Shown: piece after piece, positions 14,516 to 26,800 of the stretch | Layout of the letters: each line of letters opens with the position of its first letter | How positions within the stretch are numbered: the stretch's first letter is position 1 | Origin: Membranipora membranacea | Taxonomy: Eukaryota; Bryozoa; Gymnolaemata; Cheilostomatida; Membraniporidae | Length of the DNA: 64,000 bases | Assembly: GCA_914767715.1 (NCBI GenBank) | Contig: OU612065.1 | Coordinates: 27,342,001-27,406,000 of the forward strand | Direction of reading: 5' to 3' | Position numbers and translations under genes: made by a program | Notes under the pieces: generated by a model | Told to the model about the DNA's origin: nothing | Seen by the model: only the letters and a program-made list of their open reading frames with translations | Databases searched by the model: none

Positions 14516-14808
14516 ATGGCACCAAAGGGCCAATACCAGAGGGAGCATACTATACTGAGCGAGGTGGTGTGCAGCGGATACTCAAGAGTGAAGGTGAAAA
14601 TGGCGGTCAGAGGTATGGATTCTCCTAAGAAGCGAATCCCTTCCATTCTGGAACTGTGTCAGGAAATTGTCTCAGCTCAGAGGAAAAAGCTGCAGCCGAC
14701 AATCTGCCAGCCTTCATCTTCAGCTCAACATCATAAACAGGCACCTGTGAGGGGGCGAGCCTACAACACTTTTGCTACTTCAGCTCCTTCGGCTGCTGGC
14801 ACTGACAG
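14516..14808 (+). CDS. Alternative first exon V1 (97 codons + 2 nt)
   Basis: Opens with ATG in the context TCATCATGG and runs to the donor ACAG|GTAATC. It encodes a basic N-terminus (MAPKGQYQREH...), then RIPSILELCQEIVSAQRKKL, which looks like an amphipathic helix, then a Ser/Ala/Gln-rich tail. Codon use and composition look coding. Phase 2 out, matching the constant exon at 31105. Unrecognised. Confidence 0.55.
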
Positions 14809-17800
14809 GTAATCTAACTTTCACACCTCTCACCACAATAATATCCTCACTTTCCAAACAGGATGGTTAGCGATCCTTTTGGCAATGTGTGATAGGTTTC
14901 AGTTGGCTCAAACTATGTTGATTTAGCAGACTTTACTGAGGTTATGTTAGTTGTGGGTTTGTTTTGTAGAATCGGATCTGTTAACTGAACCATAGCGGCT
15001 CAGAGCTGCTATAGGTGTCAGCGCCGTCACTAGCTAAGATTAATATTTCCTCCTAACACATAGCTCAATTTTTTGGTTTCACTTGATCTCAAGAGGTTGA
15101 TATCTTAGATAAGATTCAGTTTGATCCATAGACTTAATAATACGTCTATGGCAGACTTGTGAAAGGAAGGTGAGCGACCGTTTCACAGTTCTAATGAGCG
15201 ATGTTGATCAGCTTTCATCACATTCTGGTGTCTGGTGTTGTTACCGATATTCCGAACATGTGGGTTTTAATTGTCTCCTTTATTGGTTGGTTTATTGGTT
15301 TATTGGTGAGTGGAACCATTTCTCCAGATATTGTTGCCACATGTTGCACTGTCATGGTTTCCTAATTGTTGTTCATGGAAAGATTTACCATTTTATTAGT
15401 ACTTATGAATATATCTATGTTGCTACAGGAGTCTCTGACTCCTTGTTCTGAAATAATATCCCATAGATTTCAGATCGGAAGCACGATAACACTGATCACA
15501 TCGGAAATGTCATACAAGGAAAACAGATTTTAACTTTATAACTTATAGTTTAGTCACGTATGAAGTAGGAAATACGTTGCATGGATATAATATATCAAGA
15601 TGGAATATCAAAACAAAATCTCAGCAGTCATGATTGATGACATTACAGGTGCTGCTGTCGCTGCTTCTTCAACTTGATCAATATGCTGTTTCTTTTTTTC
15701 GTCCTTACATAGCGAGAAAACTTTCGCTCACTTTTATGAGCTAAATATAAAGTTAATAACATACATAATGCATATTCTTAGAAAGAAACTTGATTATGAA
15801 AACGGTTTTTATATAGTTTTATCATTTCAGTTTCCTTTATTCTTTATCCTACATCCCGTGAAATCAGTGCATGATTAGCACAACAATATTATCGTCAGCA
15901 ACAATTCATCATCTCTAAGTTTTAAAGATGTAACAAAAGCATGGAAAAAAAAGAATAAAAACAAAAATTAAATTTTAATGATGACCTTGGCATTGAAATC
16001 ACTGATCATTGCTTTTTATCGGCCAATGAAGTATATTCTCCGCAATGGTGTCAAACCTAGGAGTCTTTCTACTCCTAGGTCATACCAAGGCATAACAATT
16101 CGGTAAAACTAAGAAATAAACCATTATGGTGATAGAATTCAAGGGCATAAGTTCTTCGCAGGTCTAAGTCCACGAGAAATTAAATGCAAACTTGTTTTGT
16201 AGTCTTAGGTGATAATTAACCGGAATGAATAATGTTTTTTTCCATGCCAGCTATCATGCAGCTAACTAATATGTATCCCAAACTATGAATAAGTGGCCCA
16301 TTTTCTGTGTAATATCTTTATTATAATAAAGTGTATAGCCTGCAAATCTCCGGAAACAATTGGCATATTACTTCTGAGAAATGACATAAAGGTAGACATA
16401 ATAGACAGTTTTCTGAGCTCTGATTAAGGCCTCAATTCGGTGTTGTCCTCTCTCCAGTTTGGTACTTTTAACCCACGCCGCATAGGGAAAACGTGCTGAA
16501 AAGAGGGTTATCTTGAAAACCGCTTATAATAGGATAAAAATTATTTTTGATTCAGAATCTGCAACATTGAAAACTCATATGGACATAGTTTGGGAAATAA
16601 TTTTAGTAATTGGATAGTCAATTATAGCATTTTCTGCCTGTTTTGCGGACAATTTGGCAGAGATTTTCATGAGTTTCGTCACGTAAATTAAGATCTATCA
16701 ACATTCGAGCCTCCAATGATTTGGAAACCCTGTCTCCCAGGGTTTTCAATGGTGCAGACTCTGAATCATAAATCATTTTTATCCTATCCTAAGGGGTTTT
16801 CAAGATAACCCTCTTTCAGCAGGTTTTTCCTATCCGGTGTGGGTTAAAAGTACCAAACTGGAGAGAGGACAACTCCGAATTGAGGCATAAATAAGAGCTC
16901 AAAAAACTGTCTATTATTTTATCCACATTTGTTTGGTTCCAATACCAAACTAGAAAGCATTGCTCAGTCAACTCATAGCTATGGTATGAGGGTGTGAGGA
17001 GACAACTCCAGATATGGTCATATTGATCAATTTTGTGCATAATGAATGAACTCACAACTTGGTACATCATTAAAATTCCACGGTCAAATGCTGATTTATG
17101 TTTGCTGTCGTTGTTTCTTAGGAGCTGGGTAAAAATGTTTGAGAGTCCCTCCAGCGCAAAATAAGGGTTTCCTTTTCTTTTACATTGAGACATCACTCAA
17201 GAAATTTACATAATAATAATATTTATTATGTATGGCGTGCATAGTATGAATATATGTATTACAGTCTTGTTGGAGCGGCTTCAAGTATGTCTGTATTAAT
17301 CTACGAGAGACCGATAAGTACATTTGAGTGCTTTCTACCTCCGCGTGCCGAATTATGCAGAACTTGGTCTCGATCGTGTTGGAATTATCACTTCTCAATA
17401 TAATATATCAAATTTATTTAATATCTGGTAGATTGTCTTTGTTGAGTCCTAGGTTCCCTTGGGTTTAGTGAGGGGTGATCACCTGACATTCTCTACACTC
17501 TACCACGCAATGATAGATATTCCGTCTGTCGTTTCTATTTCTGAATCTGATTATAAGTATTTCAAAGTGTTGTTTATTTGTTCGCTTGGCAGATATTATC
17601 AGTAGTACAAATAGTCATAAGAAGGATTTAAATTAAAATAGGATTGCTGTTGAATGTTTATCAGAGTCTAAACTAGCTGCTACTTTGAACGCTGACTGAT
17701 GCCAACAATGCTACTTATCTCACTTTTGTAACGCTTTGTTCTTATAGATTGTAGATTATGGTTTTGCGACCTACAAGGTAGTACAGTAGTTTTCTCTCTA

Positions 17801-20800
17801 GACCTACAGTAGCTTTCTCTTGTTTTGTTGCTCCTTATGAAAGCCCAACGCTCTCCTACCTTCTATTTAAACAGCAGTTTTATAGATTATTAGCATAGCT
17901 GACTGAGAAGTAATGACTTGAGTTATTAGGAGAGTTTTATTCTCTGTTGGGCACTGTGTAATTAACTATCAGAGCGTTAAAGTCAAACACCTGACTATTT
18001 GGTTAGCCAAAGAAATGGCTGAAAAAGTTTATTAATTATTATGCCATTTTCAATATCAATACGGTCAGCCATTAGAAATTCAAAGGCTCTATTATTTAGT
18101 TTCTAAACACTAATAAGTTGTTTTTGCTCGGCTGTTAGTTAATGAGACATTCAAAGTACTCCTAAAATCCGAGCCGTCTGGTTTTGATGGACAGATGTCA
18201 GGAATATACTACAGAGTCTCTCTGCTGCGGAGCTGTGGAGGCTCCTAGTTGATACTGCAACTTTTTTTCTACGGAATTTACAAGGATATTATAGTTGTCA
18301 CTTCAGAGCCAAAAACTGGAATAACCTAGCGGACTTCATAACTTTAGTGTCGATCAAAAACAGTCTATGAACATCTTCCCGACACTGCGACTGGTATCTT
18401 AACCTCGTTCTGAGCTCTATAAATAATGTGCAGTAACAGACTTCTACCAGCCTGGGTTCAGTCGTGGATGTTTGACTCAGAGGAGGAGTTGACTGGGACC
18501 CCCTCACCATATTCTAGTCTACAAACCGGTCATCTGTCTACACGAGTTAAGATAACCCCGCCAAAGTTAAAGCTAAGTCATGCCCGAGAATCTCAGCCTG
18601 TCGGCCATCTGACACCTATGCCAGCCCATCTCATCCCTTCTTCACTGATGTTAGATACTTCATTCTCACCTGTTGGAGATACATTGTCACTTTTTAAGTA
18701 AGTACAGACAGTGGTCTAAGTGGACTTTTTTCTTTGTCTTTCTTTCTCTTGAGAGTTTTTTTGCAATTTCTAGATCAAATTATGCAGAAATATGGATGTA
18801 ATTGTATGATTGATATCTGGTCAAAAGAAACAACTGACTCTGTTTTTGAACATAATCCAGTGGGATCTGTGTTCTGAACGTTCCCCTCTGTTCCTACTCA
18901 CTCAGAACACTGAGTACGGATACGGGCAGCGGAAGAGAAGATCAGCTTATGGCCTTTTAGATTGAGGGAGCCAATTAGAACCTTCCCCCGGCTCAATTTT
19001 ATGGAAAATCTCAAATTCCTGGAGCAAGAAAAATATGTCAACATGCTGTTATTTTCCATAGTGCAGTGCAGTAACCTCCATTCAGGAAATGTATAACTGT
19101 ATTTTCCTTTGAGCTCAACCAGTTATATCTTTTGGTCTGACTATCTCATATCTTTCAGATCAGTGATGTTCCGTTGATGAACCCTGGTTCAGTGAAGCTT
19201 GAGTATAGATAGTTCACAATTCCAATTTAGGTTATCTACGTAAGCATAGCAATAACATAGTGATTGTGGCATGTGGATGCTGGTTTTGGTTTCCCTCCAA
19301 GAATTGAAGTGTGACATGATCTCTGGATTGGATAACCCTGGTCATCAGGATGTACCACTAAGTTTGAAGGCATCATTAACACTCTCAAATATAATATTAT
19401 AGTCATAGTTTGACAAATCCCTGTGTTATACCAAACAACTTACTGAACAACAACTTAGGAAACAATATGATAAAGCTGTTAATGTGTAGAATAAAAGCGG
19501 TAATTGAAATACATACGTACATTCTGCACTCTGCAGTGTCATTATGGTATAAAAATAATAATAATAGCAATAATAATAATTATGCTGGGGTATTAGTTGT
19601 CTGGTTTTTTCCTCTCTTGTCTGGGGGAGACATTGTAATATGGTTGTTTTTATCCCTGTATGACCAGGTTTGAACTATGAAGTGATAAGTGTGTGGATGT
19701 TATTGTTAGCATTAGAGAGATGAGGTTATATTTTCATCGTTGGGCATTAAAGCAAGGCATATCATTAGATAACTCGGAATTATGTGCTGCTTAGATCACT
19801 CCATTTCTACTCTGCTTGGCTTGCGGCGATCTCGTGGCAGCGCTCTACTTGTTATATCTGTATCAAAGTATCTTTGTCTGTATTTCTTGATACAAATTCT
19901 ATGGTTGCATATTTAGATTATTTATGAGAACATATTTATGTTTAAATATAACTATTATCAATATTTAACGCAATCAGTTGTTGAACAAATAGTGTGCTTT
20001 TGTGTCTTACCATGCTAAAGGGGCCAAGTGCCTTGTGTATCAATGATATGTAAGTCTTCTACATATTACTGACCTTTCATGATGTTTGAACTCGGCATTG
20101 TGAAGCCCATGAGAGCCCTTCTCTACCAATTCTTTTACACCAATTTTGTGTATTGAGACTGGAGAGGTGTTGTGTTTAGATTTGAACTGATTATGTTCTA
20201 GTGTGTGGCTATTAGGGGCAGGTAGTTAATCGACAAAGCGATTGGGCTTTATTTGTTGTAATCTGGGTCTCAGATTTCAGAAAGCTGCCAGCTAAAAGGG
20301 CTCACATGTCACGGTTCTGATTAGCAGTTCAACATAATGGACTTTAATCCTGACAACATAACAGATGAAAGGAAAGAGCGCTAAACTTGTGAAGCAGCGG
20401 CAGTTGGTTTTTTTCAACTTTATTTTGGTTCGTCAAAAGGCTAAATACTACTTTTTTTCCTGCGAAGTCATGCGGTATTGTCTTTCTCGACAACTCGAAC
20501 ATTGACTGCCATCTAGTTTGGATATATCAAGTTAATCAAAAGACAGTAACATGGAGGAATAAGACAGCTACCATAGTACTATCATATAGCTGCCGTGTGA
20601 GCGATGTATACTAATAACGAGTATATGATGGTGGCTGTTAGCTCTGATAAATCAGATGAGGGTGCTGTCTACCGTAAGAGAGGAACTCAGTCTACTGTCA
20701 GTAAAGCTGCTGCCGCTACAAAATCTGCTGCTGAATCTGCTCTGCAACAGAAGATGCTCGCGGTGAGGAGAAAATATCACATCTACTGGAGAGAATCCCC

Positions 20801-23800
20801 GACTAGACTACAAGTCAGGAAAGTGACAGGAGTTGGGCAAATAGTCCTGTAAGTCTTACTGTAGAGAGCGCTTCTCGGCCAATTGCCTAAGATCAGAGTG
20901 TCACTGTCAATGGGCGATTAGTGCCTGTTTCAGTTTCTGGCAGCTTGCTGCACACTCACGATTCGGTCCTCTATGGCCCCACCTCTAGGATACATTCTAG
21001 TTTTCTAGGATGTATCACACTCTCATACAAGGATTTCGGGCAACTTGCGTTCCTCTTTAGGGGCAGCCCACCCTCTGTTTTGTCATAAACAGGGCATAGA
21101 GTGACAACCAATGATGTGTCACTAGTTTTGAACAAAATATGTTCTTGTCATTTTGACCTTTGAGAAGCTTTCACTACAATTTTGCACTTTAAATTAGCTT
21201 GTTAAGATTGGGAACCTACTCTATGGGTATGCGCATACTGGTTTATCATCAGGTAGCTGTTCAGGCAACAGTGTTCAGTGATTTGGTTGACATGATCAGG
21301 AATTGGGATGCCCGCTATATTGTATGCAGATGTTTGCTTGGTTTGTTACCTTTGTCAGGTTTGGTAATGTCTGATGAACCACTGTAAAGTTGAATCTTCA
21401 CTGTGAAATCTCAAGTTTTCTGTATTGTTTAGAGAGTAGAGTAGCTGTCTAATCTATTGATGTCTTTGTTTCATATAGTAGGAGTTGTTTGTTCACTGCC
21501 ATTCTTTGAAGAAGGGAGGATAACTCTTGTGAATATGGTAAAGTAAGTGTACATCATTGTGACCAGGGAGTAAGGGATGTAACTCCCTCCCTGTTGTGAC
21601 TGTGATTGTGACTCCCTGGTGACTGGTTGTCCCCCCTATCCTTTAGTATAGAACGTCTATGATGTGGTGTCTATGAATATCAAATTCTAGATTTCGCAAG
21701 ATACATCATATTGCATCTGTTTTGTTTGTGTCAGCATTGTGTATGATGACATTATTTCATACTGTGTTTGTGGCCGATAGCAAAACCGCTGCTACCGTTT
21801 ACATAAACCAGAGGATACAGGGTAATCTGAGTTTAGAAACACATCCATCGCTTGCTGGATGTGAGGTCTTGGCGCTTCTAGGTGTTTGATGTTTAATCAA
21901 TTTAACATGCACTTGTTTGAGTGTAGAAAAATGAGTTTGATTAGGGTAACGATCCCCCTCTGTAATTATTTGAAGTAGCTGGAGCTTTAAATAAGGAGTC
22001 ATAGTGAGGTGTTCTGTAGTTCCCTTGTTGTGGCATTGAGTTGATTTAATCTTTAACACTAGTATTACTATTGTGTTAACATTTTTATACAATTTTAATT
22101 AAATTTCACATGCTTGACTTGTGATCGGAAATCCACTGGATCAGGTTTTGTATAGTTTTGCATCTGTAAACATGATTTACCATTTGTATTTTGAGAGGTT
22201 GCTTGTTTTAGTTTATTGCTATCCGTGTACATGCGTATGTTGGATATTGTTTTTCAGCATGATGCTGTTCTGTAGAGTCAGTATTTTGGTAGGCAACAAA
22301 GCCTAACTAAAAGTTAGCACTCATTCGTGAAATTAACAGTGTGATTAATGTTTATTATTAATAATTGGAAACAATAATTGTATATGTTTTATTATCTTTT
22401 GTCGTTGTTTGAAAATATGTTGATCAATATGGAGCGGACAAAGACACTCATAGAATAGTCCTAATTATTTCTGATTACCTGTGTATTCTCATTGATTTCA
22501 ATCAACATAGTCAGCAGGAGACAAATAGTGCTGCCTAAAACGGTACATGCTGCCGAGATTGATTTAATATCGCATCTTCTGTATACATTATGGTAAATGG
22601 CTCTGGATTACTCGTCAGGCGAGGATTGATAACCTAGTAGCCTGCAATCCTCGGGAAGAGAAGCGGCGATATTTGGATTTGATCTTGCGTCACAGGAGGT
22701 TAAGATTTGTTATAATTAGTTACTGACATCGAATTAATAGTATCGAGGACCACACAGGGTTATCCCAGTTCATGATTGAGGATTTCAGCGACTAAGGGTT
22801 TAGATGATTAGAGGTATATCTGCACTCTTATTCGAATTTACGGAGGAAAGTCATTATCAGCTCTTCTTGGACATTCTGCTGATCGACCCAGAGGATGGAG
22901 ACATACCAAGGCTGGAAGAGTTCAAAGCGTTTTATGAACATGCCGTACGACAGCGTGAAATTAAAGTTCAGACAGACGCCTGAACCGGACATTCTTAAAC
23001 AACTTGAGAGGCATGTGCGGTAAGGACTGAGTAGTATATCTTATAGTAGAGCTCATGTAAGAGAAAAATGATAACAAAAATCGCTTGATTCTGAATGTGT
23101 GTGTATGTTTGTATTGTGGCGATGCACATTTTCATAGCTTTGGGTCAGAGTTATGATATGATTACAAAGTTTTTGAGCAACCAGAGATTAAAAAAACTTT
23201 AATTTATAACTTAAATATTAACTTAGCTATTAATAGATAATAATTTAATTTATTATGACAAAACAAAACTGTGAAAGAATCAATCGTTCCTGAACAACAT
23301 TATGATCAGAACGGAACAAGGCATTTACTTGATGTTGATCAATTTAATTCATTACAATATTTCTGTATCTTTACACAGATTAGCTATTCAGTTCAAGTCC
23401 CAAGTTCAATTATCAGTTAAGGAGAAATTAATTAGACATAGCTGACTAGACCTAAGAATGCTGGGTATCCCAGTATACGATAGATCAAAACAGCCTTTGT
23501 GGGTTCATCTAGGATGTTGCTGATTCCTGTATGGGCTTAGGAAGGTGTATAATGCTTGTAAAATTCCAAATGCAAGGTCAATTTTGATTCTCATATCCCA
23601 ACAATCCATTGACTTATTGCAATATCAGATATTGATCATCCCAGGTTTCCAATATTGATATGATGCTTGATTATTGAAAACATAGCGCAAACAAGTGTGA
23701 TACTTTGTGTGGCAAGGGAAAGATTTTGATCCGTTTTCAATTAATATTTATTTACCCACATATCCTATTACAGATGTAGTAGCAAATTCACAATTGATAT

Positions 23801-26800
23801 GAATCTTTAATCCTGATTAAGACAATGTAACTTTAACATACCGTCACATTTCATATACCCAAGCTGTGAATGAGAAATAATACCATTTGTATGTACTGTG
23901 CCTGTATTCATCATGAGCGCATCACAGGATGTATACAAGTTGTTGCAAGAATGAGAATGTTAGGCAAAGTGCATATCAATCAGTATGTACGTCTGTCCTA
24001 GAACAAACTTAAGATTTTGAAAAGCATTAAAAGAAATGTTTACACGTTAGCAATATATTTTCCTGGGAAAATTACAAATAAAGCAGCAGCGAATGTGATT
24101 CAAATTGCACGGTATCGGCTGACAGCTAAAACGTGCAGACGTTATGATATTAAACCGGAAAAATTGTTTGTTTCATGTGCGTGTCTAGCTGTATCCGATA
24201 TCAATATTCTGGTGGAAAGAAAACGTCACCTTACACGTCAATTTGGCTTGTGTGCAGCATGCGCTCTAAATTCGGCTTAAAATCCATAAATTTGGTAAGG
24301 ATAGTATTATGGCTCGTTAGGACAATGATTGATTTTCTAGGCTGCTGCTGAACCTCAATTCCTAGCCACAAATGGCCCTAAATTAATCTTTTCTTGCCTA
24401 AAATAGTCGTGATAAATCTATCACATAGTTATATGCAATAATAAATTGTTTGTCTAACAGTTGCTTATGCCAGAACAGTAAGCCAAGTTGCTAACGGTTT
24501 ATTTGTGATTTGCATCCTCTACAATTGATCTGTTGTCTTCCCGACAGCATGCTCAGTAGCTCCTCTCCTACAGCCTCGCTGTCGATGCCAGAGTACGTGT
24601 CACGCTTCAAGTGTCAGCTTATCAACCTTCGACACAAATACGACATCGGTGTCGCAGCTGTTCAAGCTAAACCTAAAGAGCAACCGTTGTTCAAGATCAA
24701 CGGTTCGCCCATCGCGCCTAGAAGATCAGTTCTATCTAAAAGTGATTCAAAGTTGTCTCTGGCTGGAACCAACTCAAAAAGAAGACTGAGCAAGCATCAT
24801 TCTCTTCCAGCAATCAGCAGCAAGTTGGATCAAGAGTAAGCCTTGTTGTTGTTGAACTTGTTTAGATTAGTTCTTCGGCTTCTAGCAAAACTAGATTGGC
24901 ACTTTAGTATGTTGTCTTGATTTCTATCTATTTTAGTTAGATTCGTTCAAGGGAGATCATATACTTTGTCTAAGTTTGCATGTTATTTTATTTCATTTCT
25001 ATTTGTGTTGTGGTGGGCAGTTAAGATCGTAGACTTTGAGACTTATCTTTCCCTACATTTCTGAGAGTTGTCTGCCCTTGTTGTCCCATTACACACCATA
25101 AATGCATAAACATTGAGTGTCGTTTATTCACACTGTCCCAAATTTTTTCCAGAGGAATTCAAATATTTCTGGCTTCGGTGGTAATCAATTTCTTCTCTAC
25201 AAGTTGTCAGTCTGAACTCTTTAAAGCTATAAAGCTCTAAGTGCGAGCCAAAATATAACGTGCACTTCTTGGCTTCTCGTGTTTCATGTATATTAAGATA
25301 TATTTAGCGTTTGACTTTGTTGGCTGGGTGTGTTGTTCAATTTCATCGCATGACAGTCCCAATTACCCAATGTCCCAGTATTATAGTTAATAGATATCTA
25401 TTTAATTATAACTATGCTGCTAGATTTCTCCTGTCAGGAAAAGAGAAATATTGAGTAGGAAGAGTCGCTTAGTAACTTTGCCCAGTTTTTGATTCGGGAT
25501 TACAACTTGATAACAGCTGTGGGATAACTCGGGCTTAGGTTTGTTTCTATTTTTGACATGCTGCAAGACCTTGGCGGAGGAGATAAGCTGAGTTTTGTGG
25601 TAAACGGAGCATCAGGTTATCTACCTTGCCTCTCAGTGTTGGTATTGCATGTTGATTGATCCGGCGACGAGGCTAAAACTTATATTGACATACTTGGAAG
25701 ATTTGATGTTTAGCTTTTCTAAGCTAATCTGTATTTGCATCAACGTAGGTCTCCATTAAGCGGATTGCGCTATCAACTGGTCAATATTTTCCGAGTAAAG
25801 AAAGGGCTGTATTTGCTGCTGGGCTCAGTGATATTTGACTATGGGTCATACCCTGACAGGATGTTACACTACTCACGGAATAAAAGAATTGGCAGCTCGC
25901 TGAACAATCGCCACTAATAACTAAGCAGGTGCTGTAAATAATTCATTTCCTGAGACACGACTTCATCTAAATTCTGCGAGCTGGACATTTGATTCCGATC
26001 TAAACAATAACATTGGAGGAGGACGGCGACATGGGAGATTATTATTGAGTGTTAGTCAGCAGAAAAGGAGAAGTATTTATCAGGAGAATATTTGCATAAA
26101 TGCAGACGTGTCTTAGTTTAATGTAATGCGGAGAGAGTTGGTGGTAATTTGTTGACATTTCTTGATTGTCACTGTTTGATCAACTGAGCGGACAAACACA
26201 AACTGTATAGGAACCTTTTTTCTATGCAAGATTTGAACTTGAATTTATCAATGATATAAAAGATTCCATAACAGAGTATTCGGGCGTCATAAGAAGTTTG
26301 GTATTTACTCTCTCAATTTAAGTTCATTACTTCCACACGATTGACCTCAGAGAAAAGAAATTGCTTTTGTGGAAATGTCAGCATTTGAAAACAACCTGCC
26401 ATCATTCGTATGAGCCGGAGTGAAATTAGAAGTTTATCTAAACAGCTGACAGGAAATTTAATCATATTATCTTACGTGTTTCTTCATCGCCCTGGCTATT
26501 GACAACCTACGCTGACCTAAGCTGTGGCACTATGACAGTGTTTCCAAGTTTACACACCGCCGAACCTGCGGCAGCAGATCACTCGACAATGAATGCTCAC
26601 CAGAACGGCAGCAGGAGAAGTTCTATAAGCAGCGGCCACAGGTGCTCTCTACCTAACTCTAAATACTGTCTGTTAGATCTGTCTATGGATCAGCATGTAA
26701 CACTGACACGACTAAAAACAGCAGCTAGATACGACTGGGTACCTATGTCTGTGTGTACAATGTACTCCGCCTGGTGAGTATCCTGTTGTTCTGTTTTCTT

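Noticed and set aside
15170-15451. 93-codon ORF rich in Trp and Tyr
   Set aside because: Driven by a GGTTTATT tandem stretch; the donor-like GTGAGT inside is phase 1 and does not match the constant exon.
16055-16080. Hairpin ACCTAGGAGT / ACTCCTAGGT
   Set aside because: Short isolated palindrome without flanking duplication; too common in such DNA to call an element.
16816-17398. Two long minus-strand ORFs
   Set aside because: The first overlaps the right arm of the foldback element and neither shows family motifs or coding-like splice sites.
20010-20047. MLKGPSALCIND, a 12-codon ATG frame ending at a phase-2 donor (GATAT|GTAAGT)
   Set aside because: It fits the pattern of the alternative first exons but is too short to tell from chance.
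24017-24280. 87-codon ORF with basic and Cys-containing segments
   Set aside because: Does not end at a splice donor, has no recognisable motif and sits just before a better supported exon; probably chance.
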